Below, one piece after another: positions 42,610 to 52,559 of a DNA stretch of 64,000 nucleotides; position 1 is the stretch's first letter, and each line of letters opens with the position of its first letter. Under the pieces are notes generated by a model. That model was not told where the DNA came from and did not search any database. It worked only from the letters and a program-made list of their open reading frames with translations. The stretch is taken from NCBI GenBank assembly GCA_001695595.3, contig MBPM02000109.1:121882-185881 (forward strand), read 5' to 3'. Origin of the DNA: Plasmopara viticola. Taxonomy: Eukaryota > Oomycota > Peronosporomycetes > Peronosporales > Peronosporaceae. The translations under genes were made by a program, and so were the position numbers.

Positions 42610-42850
42610 GGAAGGGGTTTGGCCTGGTGCTGGAGACCGTCGCGTCGAGGGTGAGACTCGTTAGAGACCTGCAGATGCCCGAGAGCACCTGCCCGAAGCG
42701 CGCGAGCACTAAGCCCCCGCGCTTGGAAGGAGGGCGTCACCCCAACCTTTTCCAAAAAAAAGCAGGCACAGTAATGTATAAATAAAAGATCGTTTTGGAA
42801 AAGGTATCCGTATTAGATCTCTCAAAGATTGTAAGACCAGATTAATTGTC

Positions 42851-42893
42851 TAATCGTGGAATCAACAAATGAGCACGTTTCCTTGTGCCAAGA
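42851..42893 (+). promoter_or_regulatory. Conserved 5' module of effector remnant E8
   Basis: GTGGAATCAACAAATGAGCACG followed by TTTCCTTGTGCCAAG is the best-preserved version of the family module. The initiator-like CCTCATTCTCCATTTTACC follows at 42927-42945. Confidence 0.55.
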
Positions 42894-42965
42894 TGGTGAT
42901 ACAGTTTGGGCCCTAGCAGATATCCCCTCATTCTCCATTTTACCTCCTAACTTCGAAGTCGATAA

Positions 42966-43565
42966 AGCGCATACTCTTAAAGCGTCTACAATGTGTCGTG
43001 ACGCTGACAGTGGTCACTTTTTTTAACACTCTGTAAGACTGCCAAGGTGATAGCGAGAGCCTCTGGTGCCGCGGAGCCCCTAGCGCATGGCCTAGACTCG
43101 CTGCCTTTCACGAATCTTTCATCCGCGTCGGCTATGGCCTGCACGTCCCTTGGAGTCGTTTGCAACACTATTCATCCCAACAAATTGTACGCGTACGCCA
43201 GTGGTAAAGTGGGATCACTTACTATAGAGGAAGGGAAGGCCACGCCACGACCAATTCTTGGAACGCGCCATCGATCAGGAATGTGTCGTATTTGCCCTTC
43301 TTGACTCTTACGATGCCAAAACCGTCAATACGAATGTTTTTTTCCTTTATGTGAGCGGCTGAGGGGGTGGGTAAGGATAGTCAAAGCAGCTAACGGTGAC
43401 GACGCTAAAGAGATAATGGATTTAATATTGTACCATGAGTCGGAAGCGTACGACGACGGAGTCGACGCATCAATAGCGCTGGCTGTGGATTGCACCGACT
43501 TGCGTGACCTGCTGCGCCAAGAGTTGGCCGGCAATACAATTCAATTCGATTTTTGGGATACAAGG
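42966..43565 (+). pseudogene. WY effector family remnant (E8)
   Basis: The start has mutated (ACTCTTAAAGCG in place of ATG-containing sequence). The signal peptide continues at 42995-43030 in a shifted frame. W-Y module traces follow from 43380: A-N-G-D-D-A-K-E-I-M, D-D-G-V-D-A-S-I-A and L-R-Q-E-L-A. It ends tail to tail with E9. Confidence 0.7.
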
Positions 43566-43604
43566 ACGTAAAACGTCACAGTTTTCTCTCGGTCGATGGC
43601 GTGT

Positions 43605-43856
43605 TCAAGAGTATTTTTGAAAAATGCGCCTTCCCACTGGTGTACGTGGGATATATATGATTGATGAAATTGTAAACGATTTCAAGCGACGTGCAGGCCA
43701 TCGCCGACGTGGACAAAGTTGATTCGTTATAGACGGCGTATCTAGGCCATGTGCTTGGGGTTCCGCAGCACCAGAGGCTCTTGCTGTCACCTTGGTAGTC
43801 TTACAGAGTGTTACAAGAGCGACTACCGTCAGCGTCACTACGCGCCGTAAACGCAT
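43605..43856 (-). pseudogene. WY effector family N-terminal fragment (E9)
   Basis: The start M-R-L-R-R-V-V-T-L-T and signal peptide are intact. H-G-L-D-T-P is at about residues 37-42, and R-R-R-W-P-A-R-R-L-K follows, so the RXLR position reads R-R-L-K. It then runs to R-T-P-V-G-R-R-I-F and stops. Both WY modules are missing. It converges on E8, which suggests an inverted duplication with loss of both 3' halves. Confidence 0.75.
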
Positions 43857-43899
43857 CGAGACCGTAAACTTTGATCTTGCAGGCAAATTGAGAATGAGG

Positions 43900-46303
43900 G
43901 TACAAATTGCCGCTGATTTGTTGCTTTCAATGATATACAATTAATCTAGTTTTGACCTATAATTTCTAATATTTTTACATATAATTCTTGGTTGCGTCAC
44001 AAGTCTGCAAATGATGAGTCACTTGCTCGCACCTGCAGCCTGCCACATGCTTATCAGTGTTCGGTTCATAAAAATGTAATAATCACGCACTATCTTGATT
44101 GCATATACGTGGCCTACCGCGACTATTTTCGATAGAGCTGTGAATGCTGTACGATTCTTTCTGTAATATGCCATAAAAATTGATTTTTTAGTTGAGATTT
44201 TAGTATGCTTATTGCCTTCACGTGCCACTACTGTTCAATGTATAATGTGCAAATGAAAGTTTTTCTCATTTAAATACAAAAGTCGCTGCACAAAAGTTTC
44301 ATAAATAACTTTGACGACCTTTGCATTAGACTATAGTCTTTTCGTGCGCGCACGCACCCGCTCGCATCGTGCTGAGTTGGCCCCTAACACGCATATAGTC
44401 GATGTTTTTATCAATGTCGTCAGGTGCTGATTCGCGAATGTTTGAAGCAACAATCATACTTTTTCAGCTTAAGTATTTCCGCTAGTACAGGCTTCGCACG
44501 TGAGTAGCGCGGCTTCTAAAAACGAAGAAGATGATAATTATGTGTACCAAGCTACACTATACTCTTATGTCTCTAGATCATAAGATGTAGCATTGTCGCA
44601 TTAGCTCGTTTTTTCAAGGTTGAAATCACAAATAACTATTCTTAAATATGACAGCTTCAAAAGTGCAGTGTATTGCATCCCCATTCGTAGTGCACTAGTT
44701 GTAGAAGCTTCAGCTCGATCTTTTAGGATAGTGCTGGCCTCTTTTTAGTCACCAGTAAGCCCGCGCTGATTAATCGTCTGCTTTCTCTACCTTTGATCCT
44801 CTGACTGACTCGATCGCATACATGTCTAATCAAGTAATTAATATTTCTCGGGTAAAATAAGCTTGATATAATCATAGATGACGATAACTGATTTCAAAGA
44901 GGGTGAACGCATAGCTTCTTTTAGCGCTCACCAGAAGTTGCATTCGCCTTCACGTTCCATGAAAAAGGATGTTATCATTCAAAGCATAAAGCCTTGATGA
45001 ACTATTAAAAGCTTGCTCAATAATTAGTATTCAAAGGATGACGCCACTGTAAGTTTGCAGAAGCGCCTTGCGTTTTAAAGCCTTCCTTCTATTTACTTAC
45101 GATTTGCCGAAATTTCTTCTAAGTCTTGACACTACCCTGATGAGCGTCTGCGCTTGGATCTAAACTACGCCGGCGAAAGCTTATGGCTAACTTGATATCT
45201 GACAAGTAGAAGAACATTCGTCGATGCAACGTAGGCTAGAAGTAAAGTTCTGATTTGCATTCCACCACAACTGATTATTTGAAGAAAGTCTGAAAAAAAG
45301 GCGTTAGACGGACCAACAAAAAAGCATTTGGTGATGGAAGCTCACATTAACGAATGTCAAGCATTCTCTCTTGCACATCGTCCAGGTCGACTCTACAGAG
45401 ATTAATGAATAGCCGCGCTGCGCTTGTGGACACCATATCGTTTCACGTTGCTCCAGTTTTAACGATTGAATTGTTTGAGAGTGAATAAGCGTCTCAAGGG
45501 TGAAGTCGGCACTGGAACCGCCTCCAAAATACTGTTTTGCAGACTTAATGTGGGAGCTTCTGATTCACAAATAAGTATGCGGAGATCACTTCCTTGTAAT
45601 CTGATCGTGTCTATCTTGTCACAGAAGCTGTGCACTTTTTAAGAACATGTGGATCCTATGCCTACTGCAACAATAATTGAAGGACACAAAAATCGGTGAC
45701 CTGCACAGTTAACGGCAGTGCTTCATCGATGATCTTGCTCGACTTTGATGAGAAGATCATTTTCAATGTAAAGTTTGTCAATGATACTAAAATATCTTGT
45801 GGTCGTGCAATAAATGTTGAAAATTTTTTTGGGGGGTAACAGGCAAAACGAGAAAATATTGATTCGTAGCAGTAAAAATATTGCCGGTTCGTCAGATGTT
45901 TCCAGTTTTTCCAGTCCTCAGCGATTGACGATAGTGATTACAAATCACTTAAATCCTGATTCAAATGCTCTGTAGCTGAGGAATTAGCTAAAAGATCTTA
46001 GCAGGTGACATTTTTGAAAGGAGGCCGATAGTACAGCAATCCCAGCTCCATTCAGAATGCTGTCAAAGATTGTCGCGGCAGGGGCCATATGCAACAAACG
46101 ACTTAAGTGTGGTGGTGCACGATCATTAAGCTCTATATAAAAAACACTTGGTTGGGTGTGAATGCAAACAAGGAACCTGTCATCCGCAGACTTGTGGGAC
46201 AATTACTTACTGCATCGAGTTGAGGATAATGGGTGCAATTATCAAAAGCTAGAGGTCGTTCCATACGTCGTACTCTTTTTCAAGACATGATTAAATGTCA
46301 CAA
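43900..46303. other. Long effector upstream intergenic region
   Basis: No supported gene in about 2.4 kb. 43990-44160 is far 5' flank (GATGAGTCACTTGCTCGCACCTGCAGCC). 45180-45250 carries TTCGTCGATGCAACGTAGG, also at 51470 and 63410. 45400-45560 carries the GCGCTGCGCTTGTGGACACC block. Remaining frames are short and unrecognised. Confidence 0.45.
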
Positions 46304-46400
46304 TGTGGAATCAGGAAATCAGCACGTTTCTTTGTGCGAAGATGTGGGGCGATTTGTAGGTCACAGACAACCTCTCATTCTTTAATTTCCCTATATTCTT
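46304..46400 (+). promoter_or_regulatory. Promoter region of effector E10
   Basis: Module GTGGAATCAGGAAATCAGCACG (46305-46326) with TTTCTTTGTGCGAAG, then an initiator CTCTCATTCTTTAATTTCCC at 46372-46391, about 40 bases before the ATG. Confidence 0.55.
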
Positions 46401-46417
46401 CAAAGTTGACAAAGCCC

Positions 46418-47563
46418 ATGGTCACTATGCGAGTACGGAGTGCCGTAACGCTGATAGTAGTCGCTCTGCTAGCACACTGGAAGACTGCCAACGTGACGGC
46501 GAGAGTTTCTGGAGCTGTAGACCCTTCAACACATGGCTTAGACACGCTGCCATTTCCGGGGCAACTCCGTCCACGTCAGCGATGGCCTGCACGTCTCTTG
46601 ATAGCAGTCGCAACTCCAACATTTATCACGGACTTTGCACATACTTCGGTGGGAAAGCTGTTTTTCTCACAAAGTTTCTTGAACAAACACCCCGTCGATC
46701 CTAAGAGTGCTGTGCTTAAGCTTTTCAAGTCTTACAAAGTCAAAGGCGCGAGTGTAAATGGTTTTTTTGAGAGTAAGCGATTCAAAAAGTGGGATCGAAA
46801 AGTCAAGGCAAGATTCGGTGACGACTCTGAACGCTTAATGTTTTCAACGCTGTATACGACGCTCACTCCACACGACAACGGGGGAATCGAAGCAATAATC
46901 GCGCACGCTATTGAGGACACAACTACAAGTGACGTGGGACTTCGCTTTGAGGACTTGATGCTACAAGAGTTGGCCAAGGGCATGCAAAAAAAGTTGGTCG
47001 ACGACATGATGATGATCGATTTTAAGGCTATGCGGAAGTATATGCGGTATGCGCACTATCGTGGTCCGAATAAAATGTCCGTACATGAGAAAATGGACCA
47101 AAAGCTGGGCGATGGTGATTTCATTTCGCAAGTCGATCTTTTCGAAGGGGCCCTAAAGAAGGCATCACCAACTCCTTATATACACTTAGACGAAACCTTC
47201 ATGATGATCAGTGGTGGAAGGAAGGTAGCTGACGTTTTCAAGGAACTGCGTCCTGTTAAAGGATTTAACAACGATGCCTTCCTGCTTCAAAAGCTTTACG
47301 AACAGGCAAATGACCCTAATATAAACGCGCACTTGGCTGATTTTATGCTGACTACACTGCGTAACGCGAAGTGGAACGAAGACGGCATTGCTGATCGCCT
47401 TTTGAAGCTCTCTGACATGGTGTTTACGCCCAACCTTCGAGATAGCTTGGTGCAGCCAATGATAGACGAGTTGGCTTCGTCGTTGGTACCACCTCCTATT
47501 CCGCTACACTTCCTGGATGAAAATGCACCGGTACGTATGCGGATAATTATATACGACGTATGA
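46418..47563 (+). CDS. Secreted WY-type, RXLR-like effector (E10)
   Basis: An intact 381-residue protein and the longest family member. The start M-V-T-M-R-V at 46418 was chosen over the frame's first Met (46295) because the initiator lies between them and the signal peptide follows directly. Signal peptide about 1-28; H-G-L-D-T-L-P at 39-45; R-P-R-Q-R-W-P-A-R-L-L-I at 51-62 (RXLR position R-L-L-I). The first WY-like module has F-F-E-S-K-R-F-K-K-W and D-N-G-G-I-E-A-I-I-A. The second has G-F-N-N-D-A-F-L-L-Q-K-L-Y. An extra tail (about 25 residues, Pro-rich, then V-R-M-R) runs into sequence that in paralogs is 3' flank. This suggests extension past an older stop, as also seen in E3. Confidence 0.9.
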   Translation: MVTMRVRSAVTLIVVALLAHWKTANVTARVSGAVDPSTHGLDTLPFPGQLRPRQRWPARLLIAVATPTFITDFAHTSVGKLFFSQSFLNKHPVDPKSAVLKLFKSYKVKGASVNGFFESKRFKKWDRKVKARFGDDSERLMFSTLYTTLTPHDNGGIEAIIAHAIEDTTTSDVGLRFEDLMLQELAKGMQKKLVDDMMMIDFKAMRKYMRYAHYRGPNKMSVHEKMDQKLGDGDFISQVDLFEGALKKASPTPYIHLDETFMMISGGRKVADVFKELRPVKGFNNDAFLLQKLYEQANDPNINAHLADFMLTTLRNAKWNEDGIADRLLKLSDMVFTPNLRDSLVQPMIDELASSLVPPPIPLHFLDENAPVRMRIIIYDV

Positions 47564-47865
47564 TCTCTCGCGTTGACGTTCTGTGTTGCTTATAGATTGT
47601 GTAGCCAAGCGAGTGGAAACATGGTTGGAGTAGCTTGCGATTAAACGAGTATAAATCATTATTAAGACATCAGCCTTCAAACTGCAGACTGTTGTCTCGT
47701 CTTTTGTGCTGCACCACTTGCAAGCTTCATTGAACGCTACATGCTGTATCTCTGTAGTCACCGATATACCCACGCGGCTGTGTACCTTATCCTCTGGACA
47801 TCTGCCGCGTAAAAGTTCAACGATACGCTATGACATTAATTCACCCGGCAATTTACCCTGGGGTC
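47564..47865. other. 3' flank of E10, no gene
   Basis: Family 3' region at 47560-47630: GTATGATCTCTCGCGTTGACG, TGTGTTGCTTATAG, GTGTAGCCAAGCGAGTGGAAACATGG. Nothing recognised after it. Confidence 0.5.
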
Positions 47866-48670
47866 AGTCACCTTTTCGTATAGCAATTTGATCGTGAGGA
47901 GATGATCGAGCAGCCCTTTAACATGGCGTAGTTTAATGGTAACGTTTGCTACATTTATTTACAACTGATCATCATAAAGGAGCAATCTAGAACCACAGAA
48001 AGTGTCGCAGATACTTCCTCTAGAATCTGTTCGAAGAAATTAATAAAAAAGATAGCACCATCGCCCAGCTTTTGCTGCATTTCCTGCTGACGGCCTTTTG
48101 CTCTGAATCACGATAGTGCACGTACAGCGTGTAGGTCCACATAATAATATCGAATTCGAATTGAATCTTGCGGCCGACCGACTATTGTAACAGCAGGTCC
48201 CCAAAGCCGAGTTCCAAAGAGTTAAAACGCTTCTTGACCACAGCGTAGCACAAATAATTAAGCTTGTGCGATGATATTTATACCTAACTCATAAGGGAAG
48301 TCGTCTTCGAAGGCTGACTTGACGTATTTCATAGAGGCTGACTTGACTTATTTTAATGAAGTGCAGTCTTTTAGATAAAATTAATGTCTCCGCTTTGTAT
48401 TCACTAATAGCCACAGTTTGGTGTTGAATGATGGCGTTTTGTTGCGGATGCCACTTTATTACGCAGAGCTCTTTACTATCGACTGAATTGCCTATTGACT
48501 AAATTGCCGAAAGACTTGCAGGCTATCGCCGCCGCAGACCAGTAAAAGGCAATGTGTCTGGCCATTAATGTGCGGCTCTGCACCATCAGAGCTCTTACCG
48601 AGTCTTACTTTGTTTTAAATAGCGATTCCGGTTTGCGGCAAGACGCACCGTAGACGCGTTGAGCCCATAA
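47866..48670 (-). pseudogene. WY effector family pseudogene (E11)
   Basis: Traces in order on the minus strand: a start M-G-S-T-R-L near 48670 with a damaged signal peptide; remains of the mid-region near 48100-48230; and a second-module trace L-L-Y-E-K-V-T-D-P near 47866-47900. Heavily frameshifted, and the RXLR-like box is not preserved. Confidence 0.65.
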
Positions 48671-48790
48671 GCTTTTTTTTCGACTTCGAAGTTAGCACGT
48701 AAAACAGAGAATGAGGGGATTTGCTACATAAATGGATTCCACAAGGAAACGTGCTGACTTGTTGATTTTTCGAGTCGACAATTGACCACT
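48671..48790 (-). promoter_or_regulatory. Conserved 5' region of pseudogene E11
   Basis: Initiator-like CCCCTCATTCTCTGTTTTACG (48718-48698) and the module CAACAAGTCAGCACGTTTCCTTGTGG (about 48774-48749, two adjoining parts) are still clear although the gene is dead. Confidence 0.5.
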
Positions 48791-48792
48791 TT

Positions 48793-48870
48793 AAAACATA
48801 CGCTTCAAGATAGCAATATTCAAGGAAACTGCAATTCTCATGTAAACCGCAATCTTGAAGCGAATGTTTT
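48793..48870. repeat. Imperfect 22-bp inverted repeat
   Basis: AAAACATACGCTTCAAGATA at 48793-48812, and its near reverse complement ending at 48870, with two mismatches over 22 bases and a ~34-base loop. It can fold into a hairpin just upstream of E11. Confidence 0.75.
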
Positions 48871-49079
48871 GAGTTGCTTATTCACCACGACAATCTTCGA
48901 CAACATTCTAGGAATGGTGTACTGATGGCTTTCTTTCTATAGAAAGTTACCTACCATTACTTTAATTGACTTTACCGACCCTGGAGGAAAGTCCCGAACA
49001 TACACTTTTGTAAGTAGATGATTATCCTAGCACCGTACTTATAAATGTTCTTCATTCTATAAGTATTTGTCTCGAATAA

Positions 49080-49339
49080 TTAAAGTTTACAATTGTGGAG
49101 GAACGGGCTACAGGACTTTACCTCTTGCCTACTTTGCATCTTTCAATGTCCTACATTGCAAAAATGCATTAGGCCACGAAAATCTGTCGACATAATGTCG
49201 GCCGTCATTAATCTGTACGACAGTGTAGCAAGCAAAGACCATCTAATTACATCTACCGAGAAAGCAACACTCCATATCTCTTTCATAAACCAACACAAAT
49301 TTCTACCTCGACACCTACATCGTAAAAGTGATAGCTGCA
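49080..49339 (+). repeat. Repeated intergenic block in place of the E12 signal peptide
   Basis: ATTGTGGAGGAACGGGCTACAGGA, GTCGACATAATGTCGGCCGTCA, GTAGCAAGCAAAGACCATC and TACATCTACCGAGAAAGCAAC match the block near 59540-59730 and in part 16740-16870. It joins effector-coding sequence near 49345. Confidence 0.6.
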
Positions 49340-50233
49340 AAGCGCACAACAATGGTCTTGAAACGATGCCTTTTACGAATAAAGTACTACCACGGCCGCG
49401 ATGGCCTGCACGTCTCTTGCGACTTGTGCGACCTTCATCAAAGCTTCACAAGTTCATGCTTGGAGAAAGGTTTTTCCCACGCAATTTTCTCAAACACGCA
49501 CTGATCGAAAGCATTATGTGATTAAAGTTTCTGACTCTTACAAAGTCGAAAACTTGAACGCAGACTAGTTATTTCTAAACAGGGACTTCAATGAAGGTGT
49601 CCGGGAATATTTCGGTGACGACACTCTAAAGCTAATGCTTTCGACCATGTCGAAGAAGTTACATAGTGACATTAACGGTGGAGTCGAAGCCATAATTGTG
49701 CAAGTTCTAAAAAAAGAAACGTGATTTGGCATTCCGCTTTGAAATCTTGCGGCTACAAAAAATGCTCGACGGCGTAAAGAAGAGCAATTTTGATGTGATA
49801 AGTAATTCAAAAAAAAAAGACCCTGTGTTCACGAATTTGCAGAAATTACTGGGCGGTGACGATAATCTCGTTACGCATGTAAATAAGATCAAAAGTGCAA
49901 TAGGGAAATGCTCACACAATCTGATCGAAACGTTGGAAAATTACTTCGTCATCCAGCCGTGGACAGAGAATAACGAAAATTTTTAAATTCTAGTTCCTTT
50001 GAAAAGTCCAACAATAATGCTTTTTGAAAATTTACTTCAAAGAAAATTCGACTGACCCTGTGTATTTCGTGCTGTCTACACTGCGTGAGGCAAAGAAAAC
50101 TAATGACAAAATCGCCAAAACTCTTTGCCAGCTCGAGAAACACAACATTTCGTTTGATATCGATGAAAAGTGGCTGGATTCGATTTCCAAAGCATTAACA
50201 AAATCGAAGCCGTTGCCAACCGGTCAAGTGTGA
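49340..50233 (+). pseudogene. WY effector family pseudogene (E12)
   Basis: Close to E13. A 142-codon frame (49093-49521) joins the block upstream to N-G-L-E-T-M-P-F and R-P-R-W-P-A-R-L-L-R (a true R-x-L-R), but the signal peptide is gone. It stops at about 49519. A TAG near 49567 and frameshifts near 49720 and 49985 break the first and second modules. The C-terminus (50024-50233) keeps T-L-R-E-A-K-K-T-N-D and K-P-L-P-T-G-Q-V. Confidence 0.85.
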
Positions 50234-50289
50234 CGATTCAACGATGGGATGCACCGGTACGTACGTCTTGATAAATTTAGATAAACGCA

Positions 50290-51260
50290 TATCAATACAT
50301 TTGGCATTTTCCAATACTTGGGTTAATTTCTTTTGTCTGGTGCTCGGGTTCGTGTTTCGGCGTGCTTACGCCACTGCTTTAGGTTTCGAGTTAAAAGTAT
50401 TTGTTTTCTATAAGATGCCGACACGGGGGGCGATCTCAAAAACATCGTAATTCAAATTGCAGCAAACGCCGAAGCGTTTTCAACTTGTACTGGCACTTTT
50501 GACTTTGTGCTTGCTTTTCCCGACAATTATGCAAAAAGAGTCTCGCCGCGTGAAAACTCTTTGAAGCCGCTTAAGGGTTCCTTGTGCCAATGCAGTAGTA
50601 ACGGTAAATTTGGACCACTTCAGGTTTGCACTGATGTTTGCGGCATTGGGATGAAGTGATGCAGCGTGAGCGAGATGTTCGTCGCGCTCCAACACATTCT
50701 CGAGGCCCTTGTAGCTCTCCCAAGTGATTGCACAGGTACATCCGCTGGTCAAACGTGATGTAGCGCATTGACCGAAAATTGATCGATTGCGCTCAAAGCC
50801 CCCAGAAGTTCTGTGGGCTAGCAAATATTTCAAGCCCGCACTTGACTTGAGGACCGCAGGGATTCTGGTGGTGAGAAGTAAGATTGCACAGTAAGAGATG
50901 GCGGGGGCACGAAAGAGAACTTTCTTTGATCTGTCGTTGAACACAAACCCAGTAGCTCGGTCAACGGCAAACGAAGCCTTATAAATTCTGTCACGCTGTG
51001 AACGTGAAGCTGTTGGGCAAGATTTACATGGCAAGGGTGTACGCAATATACACAGGCGTGCCTAGCGTTATGGTTCCATCGCGTACCTGATTTTTTACAG
51101 ATTCATGGCACTATCGTTTACTACTTTAAAGGAGCACACGTGATACGATGAAACTTTGCTGAGAGAGAAAATCGTTGACACACGCAGGAGTTTGGTTTGC
51201 AGGAGATAAGAAATCAAATTATAATTTCACTTCACAACGTCAATGAACAAACTTAAAATA
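50290..51260 (-). repeat. Repeated block X, copy 3, with 188-codon frame
   Basis: Part of a duplication shared with 62250-63230. The minus strand has an uninterrupted 188-codon frame (51046-50480) with F-A-V-D-R-A-T-G-F-V-F-N and A-A-N-I-S-A-N-L-K-W-S-K-F. In the sister block the same residues are split over two frames. I recognise no family. Confidence 0.5.
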
Positions 51261-51581
51261 TGAAGCACATGCTTTAATCTTTTACCTGATGAGCTATCGA
51301 AGCTTTGCTCAATATGTAGGATTGAAAAGATGACTCCAAAAGATTAGGTCTTAAACTATGAACTTTGTATTACCAGAAACGATCGGAATGAGAATATGCG
51401 GTTGGTTTCAAATTATTTTGTCGAATGCCAACGACGAAATTAAATTTTGAAATGTAGGATACTTTCGTCGATGCAACGTAGGCAAGAAGTGAAGTTCTGA
51501 TCTGCCTTCAACCACAAATGACTAAGAAAAGTGATCTAAGAACGCAATGCGAAAGTACACATTTGTATTAATTTTATTTTA

Positions 51582-52274
51582 GGAAGCGCCTATAGCTACC
51601 CCCCCTGCCTAGAGCTAAACCCCCTCTTTATGCTGACCAATTAAAGTACAGCTTCATGTCTTCAGCCAGTTATGCAATTATTGGAATGCTGATGGATATG
51701 GGCAGGTACGCGTGTTGTGTCCATCTTCTCGAAGACAACATAGGCATTTACTTTTTGCTTGCGAGGTTTGTGATGCCGCAACATGCTCGAATAGAGATGA
51801 CTCTCGGCGTGTGGGACTCTGTGCAACAACCCCACAGGGCGACCACGAGTGTGTACCGTAAAAGAAAGTATTCATTGACATTGAGATAAGCAATATCATC
51901 TTCCACTGTATATACTTGAGCTAGTAACGACGTCTCGCAGTCCGTGGGGCACGATGTCCACCTTGTTGAATTCCCGCATATATTGCCCTACTGCAGTGCT
52001 CACTCTTTGCTCTTTGTGCAGCTTTATCTCTATAATGTCAGACTTGTCCATTCACTGTGACTTTAAGTACAGACTAAATGTAGCGATTAATAATAGTGGT
52101 GACGTGGTAAAGCAATGGCAAATAATCTGAGGAATTGGTTTGGCAGAAATATCTGCCGGTGCTTAAAAATTTGTGAAAACGTGTTGGCTGAAGATATGAA
52201 GCTGTACTTTGATTGGTCAGCATAAAGAGGGGGGTGTAGCTCTAGGCAGGGGGTATGTAGCTATAGGCGCTCCC
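51582..52274. mobile_element. Mutator-like (MULE) non-autonomous DNA transposon
   Basis: About 693 bp with long terminal inverted repeats: 51582-51668 (GGAAGCGCCTATAGCTACC..) pairs with 52185-52274 (GG-GAGCGCCTATAGCTAC on the minus strand), some 85-90 bp each. It interrupts sequence that is continuous in the paralogous block at 63515-63535. The flanks TTATTTTA (left) and TCATTTTA (right) are an 8-9 bp duplication, matching the 8-9 bp typical of MULEs. It carries only a scrap of coding sequence, so it depends on a transposase elsewhere. Confidence 0.9.
51678..51899 (-). pseudogene. MULE transposase C-terminal zinc-knuckle scrap
   Basis: A 73-codon minus frame ends K-C-L-C-C-L-R-E-D-G-H-N-T-R-T-C-P. 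The C..C..G-H-N-x-R-T-C pattern is the zinc knuckle found at the C-terminus of MULE transposases; here there is one extra residue between the second Cys and His. No DDE domain is present. Confidence 0.6.
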
Positions 52275-52276
52275 TC

Positions 52277-52559
52277 ATTTTAATGTCCTGATCGTGATTC
52301 GTTAACATGCAGTTTTTTACACAGAGAATTTCCTCGCTACCCTGGCAAATCAAGTAATTATCAAGCGTCGCTTTCTCAATCAAAACAAATCAAGTCTTCT
52401 CTCTTTTAACTTGGATCTTTTCCGAAAAAAGATTGGTTACAGAAACTGCTTAAACACATGAACAGTACGCAATGGATATGGTACGTCATAAGTACATCAT
52501 CCGCATATATACCGGTTCCATCCCATCGTTGCACACTTACACTTGACCATCCGGCCACG
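52277..52559. other. 3' flank of pseudogene E14
   Basis: Matches 63520-63800 almost base for base (CTTGCTACCCTGGCAAATCAAGTAATTATCAAGCGTCGC; ACCGGTTCCATCCCATCGTTGCACAC). No gene. Confidence 0.5.

Larger units (their letters stand above)
41609..42757 (-). mobile_element. Longer internally deleted LINE (copy G), source-like relative of the short elements
   Basis: 1,149 bp on the minus strand, flanked by an exact 13-bp duplication AAAAGCAGGCACA (41596-41608 and 42758-42770). It has the same 5' leader as the short copies, then the start of an endonuclease domain, a poly-A-like junction (42412-42423), the C-terminal third of a LINE reverse transcriptase, and the same 3' end with a (TTACA)n tail. 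The catalytic core of the RT is missing. It ties the short elements to a real LINE. Confidence 0.92.
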
